Shown: piece after piece, positions 61,347 through 64,000 of the stretch
Layout: every line of letters starts with the position of its first letter
How positions within the stretch are numbered: the stretch's first letter is position 1
NCBI RefSeq assembly: GCF_001953305.1
Contig: NZ_MTFE01000010.1
Location: forward strand, 4,903,909-4,967,908
Source: Cnuella takakiae
GTDB lineage: Bacteria > Bacteroidota > Bacteroidia > Chitinophagales > Chitinophagaceae
Direction of reading: 5' to 3'
Length of the DNA: 64,000 nt
Notes under the pieces: generated by a model
What the model saw: only the letters and a program-made list of their open reading frames with translations
Told to the model about the DNA's origin: nothing
Databases searched by the model: none
Translations under genes and position numbers: made by a program

Positions 61347-61450
61347 TGGTTTCTGTTTTTGGGCTCAAAACTAATCACCTGTACTTTGAAAGTCCTCTTT
61401 ATTTTATCACTTATATCTATGCTGCCGAGGTAGGTAGCAGGTGGCGGGAA

Positions 61451-61523
61451 GGACAACTGACGACGGACGACGGACAACAGACGACTCCTGGATCCGTAGT
61501 CGGTCGTCTGTTGTCCGTCGTCA
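61451..61523. repeat. Inverted period-7 repeat in a divergent region
   Basis: Units GGACAAC, TGACGAC, GGACGAC, GGACAAC, AGACGAC. GACGACGGACAACAGACGAC (61466-61485) has a perfect 20-bp inverted copy at 61503-61522 around a TCC-rich loop. Confidence 0.9.
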
Positions 61524-61618
61524 CCTGAACAAAACCATCCTGATCACAAGAAACCGAATCACTCGCTCAAGCTGGTACTTTTCCTTTAAATCCCTCCAAA
61601 ATCCTGTTCATCACTGGT

Positions 61619-61627
61619 TACCTTTGC
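61619..61627 (+). promoter_or_regulatory. -7 box TACCTTTGC, 3 nt before ATG
   Basis: Perfect TAnnTTTGC, separated from ATG 61631 by ACT only. This is the third case of the same spacing in the window, so the mRNA is probably leaderless. Confidence 0.55.
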
Positions 61628-61630
61628 ACT

Positions 61631-62224
61631 ATGATTCAGATCGATAATGTGGTACTGGCCGACGAGGTGGTGGAAGCCAAATTTGTGTGTGACCTTGCCA
61701 AGTGCAAGGGCGGTTGCTGCGAAGACGGCGATGCCGGCGCACCCGTAACCGAGGAGGAAATGGAAATAGTGCGCAAAAACCTGGCAGCCATCCTGCCCTA
61801 CCTCACCGCTGAAGGGCGCCTGGAGCTGGAGCGCCAGGGCCTGTTTACCCACGACGATGAGTTTGGCTACGTAACCCCCGTTATGAAGGACGGTCTTTGC
61901 GCCTATGGCACCCGCGATGCGGCAGGTATTATCAAGTGCGGCATCGAAGCGGCCTACAATGATGGCAAGCTGGGATGGAAAAAACCCATCTCCTGTCACC
62001 TGTTTCCCATACGCCTCATCGAGACCAGTGGTTATACCATGGCCAACTACGAGCCACGCGATGTATTGTGCAAACCAGCCTGTGCTTTTGGCAAAAAACT
62101 AAAAGTTCCGGTATACCAGTTCTTAAAAGAGCCATTGGTCCGTAAATTCGGACAGGAGTTCTACGACACCCTCCACCAGATAGCAGTGGAACATTTTGAC
62201 ATAACCACACCAAACCGGAAATAA
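61631..62224 (+). CDS. DUF3109 family cysteine-rich protein
   Basis: The product has 197 residues. VCDLAKCKGGCCEDGDAGAP near residue 20, the middle Cys in GLCAYG and KCGIEAAY, then SCHLFPIR and CKPACAFGKK give the cysteine pattern of DUF3109, resembling the YkgJ/CxxCxxCC zinc-iron chelatase-like proteins. The biochemical role is unknown. It starts next to its -7 box and ends 4 nt before the LutB-like gene, so the two form an operon and may share an iron-sulfur role. Confidence 0.87.
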   Translation: MIQIDNVVLADEVVEAKFVCDLAKCKGGCCEDGDAGAPVTEEEMEIVRKNLAAILPYLTAEGRLELERQGLFTHDDEFGYVTPVMKDGLCAYGTRDAAGIIKCGIEAAYNDGKLGWKKPISCHLFPIRLIETSGYTMANYEPRDVLCKPACAFGKKLKVPVYQFLKEPLVRKFGQEFYDTLHQIAVEHFDITTPNRK

Positions 62225-62228
62225 TACT

Positions 62229-63602
62229 ATGGCCGAACAAGCCGCCACCTTTATAGCCAAGAGCACCATCAAGGCTTCCGACCGCGAGCACCGCCGCAAG
62301 ATCAACTTCAACATTTCGAAGTACAATGCCGTGGTGCCTGTGGGCAAAAAGCAGTTTACCGATGTGGAAGCAGCCCGCCGCATTGCCAAGATGCGCAAGT
62401 GGGAAGCCATCGAGACCTTGGACCAACAGCTCGAAACTTTTGAACGCCAGATCACCAGCCGCGGTGCCAAAGTGCTGTGGGCCGAAACCACTGAGCAGGC
62501 GCTTGCGGAAATAGGAAAGATCTGTGCGGCCAAGGCCTGCAAGACGGTGGTGAAGAGCAAGAGCATGGTGACGGAGGAAATCCACCTCAATGCCTATCTG
62601 GAAAAGCAGGGCATCGAAAGCGTGGAGACCGACCTCGGCGAGTACATACAGCAACTGGATGGCGAAGCGCCTTACCATATTGTAACGCCCGCCATGCACA
62701 AGAGCAAGGAAGACGTTGCCCGCCTCTTTCACGAAAAGCTAGGTACCGACATTAACCTCACACCCAGCGAGCTCACCCTTGTTGCCCGCGACAAGCTGCG
62801 GGCCAAGTACGCCGCTGCCGAAGTAGGTGTAACCGGCGCCAACTTTATCGTTGCCGATGTGGGTGGTATTGCCGTTACCGAAAATGAAGGCAATGCCCGC
62901 CTGAGTTGCTCCTACCCCAAAACGCATATCGTTATTGTGGGTATCGAAAAGGTCATTCCTTCCATCAACGACCTGCCCCTGTTCTGGCCCCTGCTGGCCA
63001 CCTTTGGTACGGGCCAGAAAGTGACGGTGTACAACACCCTTGTTACCGGCCCGCGCCAGCCCGGTGAAGTGGACGGACCCGAAGAGATGTACGTGATCCT
63101 GCTGGACAATGGCCGCACCAACCTGCTGGCCAATCCCAAGAGCCGCGAGGCGCTGTACTGCATCCGTTGTGGTGCCTGTCTCAACGCCTGCCCGGTGTAT
63201 AAAAATATTGGCGGACACGCATACGAAACTACCTACAGCGGTCCCATCGGATCCGTGATCACACCCCACCTGCGGGGAATGGACAGCTGGAAGCACCTGA
63301 GCTACGCCTCCTCGCTTTGCGGCAACTGTACCGAAGTGTGCGCCGTAAAGATCAACCTCCACGAGTTGCTGCTGGAAAACCGCCACGAAGCGGTGGAAGA
63401 AGGCGCGTCCACCGTGGCCGAACGTACGGCATGGAAATTATGGAAACAGGCTATGATGCACCGCACCCTGATGAACCTGGCACCCGGCAACCTGAAAGGT
63501 TGGGTAATCAACAGGTTTGTGACGGAATGGAAGGCCCACCGTGGCGAACTGGACTTCCCGAAGAAAAGCTTCAACCAGTTGTGGCGGGAAGGGAAGAGAT
63601 GA
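62229..63602 (+). CDS. LutB/LldF-type iron-sulfur protein (LUD domain)
   Basis: The product has 457 residues. The LUD domain spans about 60-300 (VVKSKSMVTEEI, GVTGANFIVADVGGIAVTENEGN). A ferredoxin-like region follows, with CIRCGACLNACPVYKNIGGHAY and CGNCTEVCAVKI, where the usual Pro after the fourth Cys is Ala. LutB is the iron-sulfur subunit of the LutABC L-lactate-oxidising complex. LutA and LutC are not adjacent here, so participation in lactate oxidation is inferred only from family membership. It ends 168 nt before the next gene. Confidence 0.9.
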   Translation: MAEQAATFIAKSTIKASDREHRRKINFNISKYNAVVPVGKKQFTDVEAARRIAKMRKWEAIETLDQQLETFERQITSRGAKVLWAETTEQALAEIGKICAAKACKTVVKSKSMVTEEIHLNAYLEKQGIESVETDLGEYIQQLDGEAPYHIVTPAMHKSKEDVARLFHEKLGTDINLTPSELTLVARDKLRAKYAAAEVGVTGANFIVADVGGIAVTENEGNARLSCSYPKTHIVIVGIEKVIPSINDLPLFWPLLATFGTGQKVTVYNTLVTGPRQPGEVDGPEEMYVILLDNGRTNLLANPKSREALYCIRCGACLNACPVYKNIGGHAYETTYSGPIGSVITPHLRGMDSWKHLSYASSLCGNCTEVCAVKINLHELLLENRHEAVEEGASTVAERTAWKLWKQAMMHRTLMNLAPGNLKGWVINRFVTEWKAHRGELDFPKKSFNQLWREGKR

Positions 63603-63737
63603 GTAAGGAGTGATAAGTGAATGGTGATTGGTGATTAGGTATTGGGTATTTAGTATCCATGAACAAATGTCACCTTATATGCATGTTTGACGTTTGACGT
63701 TTCACCGTTCACGATTCACCATTCATCACTCACCATC
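63602..63737. repeat. Inverted period-7 repeats after the LutB-like gene
   Basis: The left arm 63602-63658 (GAGTAAG, GAGTGAT, GGTGATT, GGTGATT, AGGTATT, GGGTATT) starts at the stop codon. The right arm 63685-63737 (TGTTTGA, CGTTTGA, CGTTTCA, CCGTTCA, CGATTCA, CCATTCA, TCACTCA) is the inverted type. Confidence 0.88.
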
Positions 63738-63770
63738 GGTGCCATTTGCCACCAGTAAAAACAAAAGCCT

Positions 63771-64000
63771 GTGCTCCTGTACGCCCATTCCATTACACCA
63801 AGACTGAAGTATGTTGCCGATTTCCTGACCCGGTACTATGGTCACCCATTTAAGGTGATGGCCAATGAAACAGCCTACCTTGATTCCACTGATCCCAGGA
63901 TCAACTACTCGCACCAGCGGATGAGTGATGGTGAGCTGTACATCAAACCCAGCCCCCTGTTGTCGGAAAGCGAGAAGCGCCGTTTCAACCTGCATGCGGT
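63771..64000 (+). CDS. Probable polysaccharide deacetylase family protein, N-terminal part (cut by window edge)
   Basis: GTG 63771 opens a frame that runs off the window (76 codons seen). LLYAHSITPRLKYVADFL and GELYIKPSPLL resemble the N-terminal domain (DUF7033-type) found before the NodB deacetylase domain in Bacteroidota proteins. The catalytic domain would lie beyond the window, so the call rests on the N-terminus only. Confidence 0.55.
   Translation, partial: MLLYAHSITPRLKYVADFLTRYYGHPFKVMANETAYLDSTDPRINYSHQRMSDGELYIKPSPLLSESEKRRFNLHA

Overview
The window looks like a chromosomal segment of a Bacteroidota species, most likely family Chitinophagaceae. Seen in sequence: two SusC/SusD pairs, GldD and GldE, promoter -7 boxes of the Bacteroidota type TAnnTTTG, few Shine-Dalgarno sites, and many families best known from this phylum (DUF2911, DUF3109, TIGR02757, Thivi_2564, deoxyhypusine-synthase-like protein). 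I saw no tRNA, rRNA, CRISPR array, transposase, integrase or phage gene.

Layout. 1-2750: a truncated SDR oxidoreductase faces three small membrane proteins. 2981-10225: a deoxyhypusine-synthase-like enzyme, a PepSY-like secreted protein, an ACP phosphodiesterase, two tandem DUF2911 proteins, a cystathionine gamma-synthase/lyase, an alpha/beta hydrolase and a TIGR02757 protein. 10370-13518: a small unknown, a GNAT-like protein and an FAD-Rieske oxidoreductase. 13631-20947: the conserved block gldD, gldE, ssb, mutY (minus) facing HU, a TPR protein, a 30-residue COX24/mS38-type ribosomal mini-gene and an RNase E/G (plus). 21157-30365: two complete SusCD systems with no linked hydrolase or regulator. 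30721-40090: a zinc peptidase, then radA, comF, a glutathione peroxidase, holB, a RicT/PSP1 protein behind a long structured leader, and a TlpA-type thioredoxin. 40127-48520: an NTF2-like protein, a small membrane protein, a GH3-serine hydrolase fusion, mutL and an M13 peptidase. 48811-53288 (minus): an arginase-fold protein with a degenerate metal site, an unknown HTH-like protein, an unpaired 2-oxoacid:ferredoxin oxidoreductase beta subunit and an AhpD-like protein. 53675-57464: a di-haem cytochrome, then gnd and zwf (oxidative pentose phosphate pathway). 57733-64000: an ACT protein, two ferritin-like secreted proteins, a zinc alcohol dehydrogenase, DUF3109, a LutB-like iron-sulfur protein and the start of a probable polysaccharide deacetylase.

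The most striking unexplained signal is not a gene. Most long intergenic gaps hold an imperfect inverted repeat whose arms are degenerate tandem words of 7, 8 or 9 bases. The words differ from gap to gap, but the architecture recurs, and one arm usually begins on or within a few bases of a stop codon. One word, CCGCAGATTTGTATG, follows four different stop codons on the sense strand. A GC-rich dispersed element occurs as two inverted pairs, and one half supplies the N-terminal codons of comF. A second signal is a set of TAnnTTTGC boxes lying exactly 3 nt before a start codon, which suggests leaderless mRNAs. A third is a 267-nt structured leader, or separate RNA, before the RicT gene.
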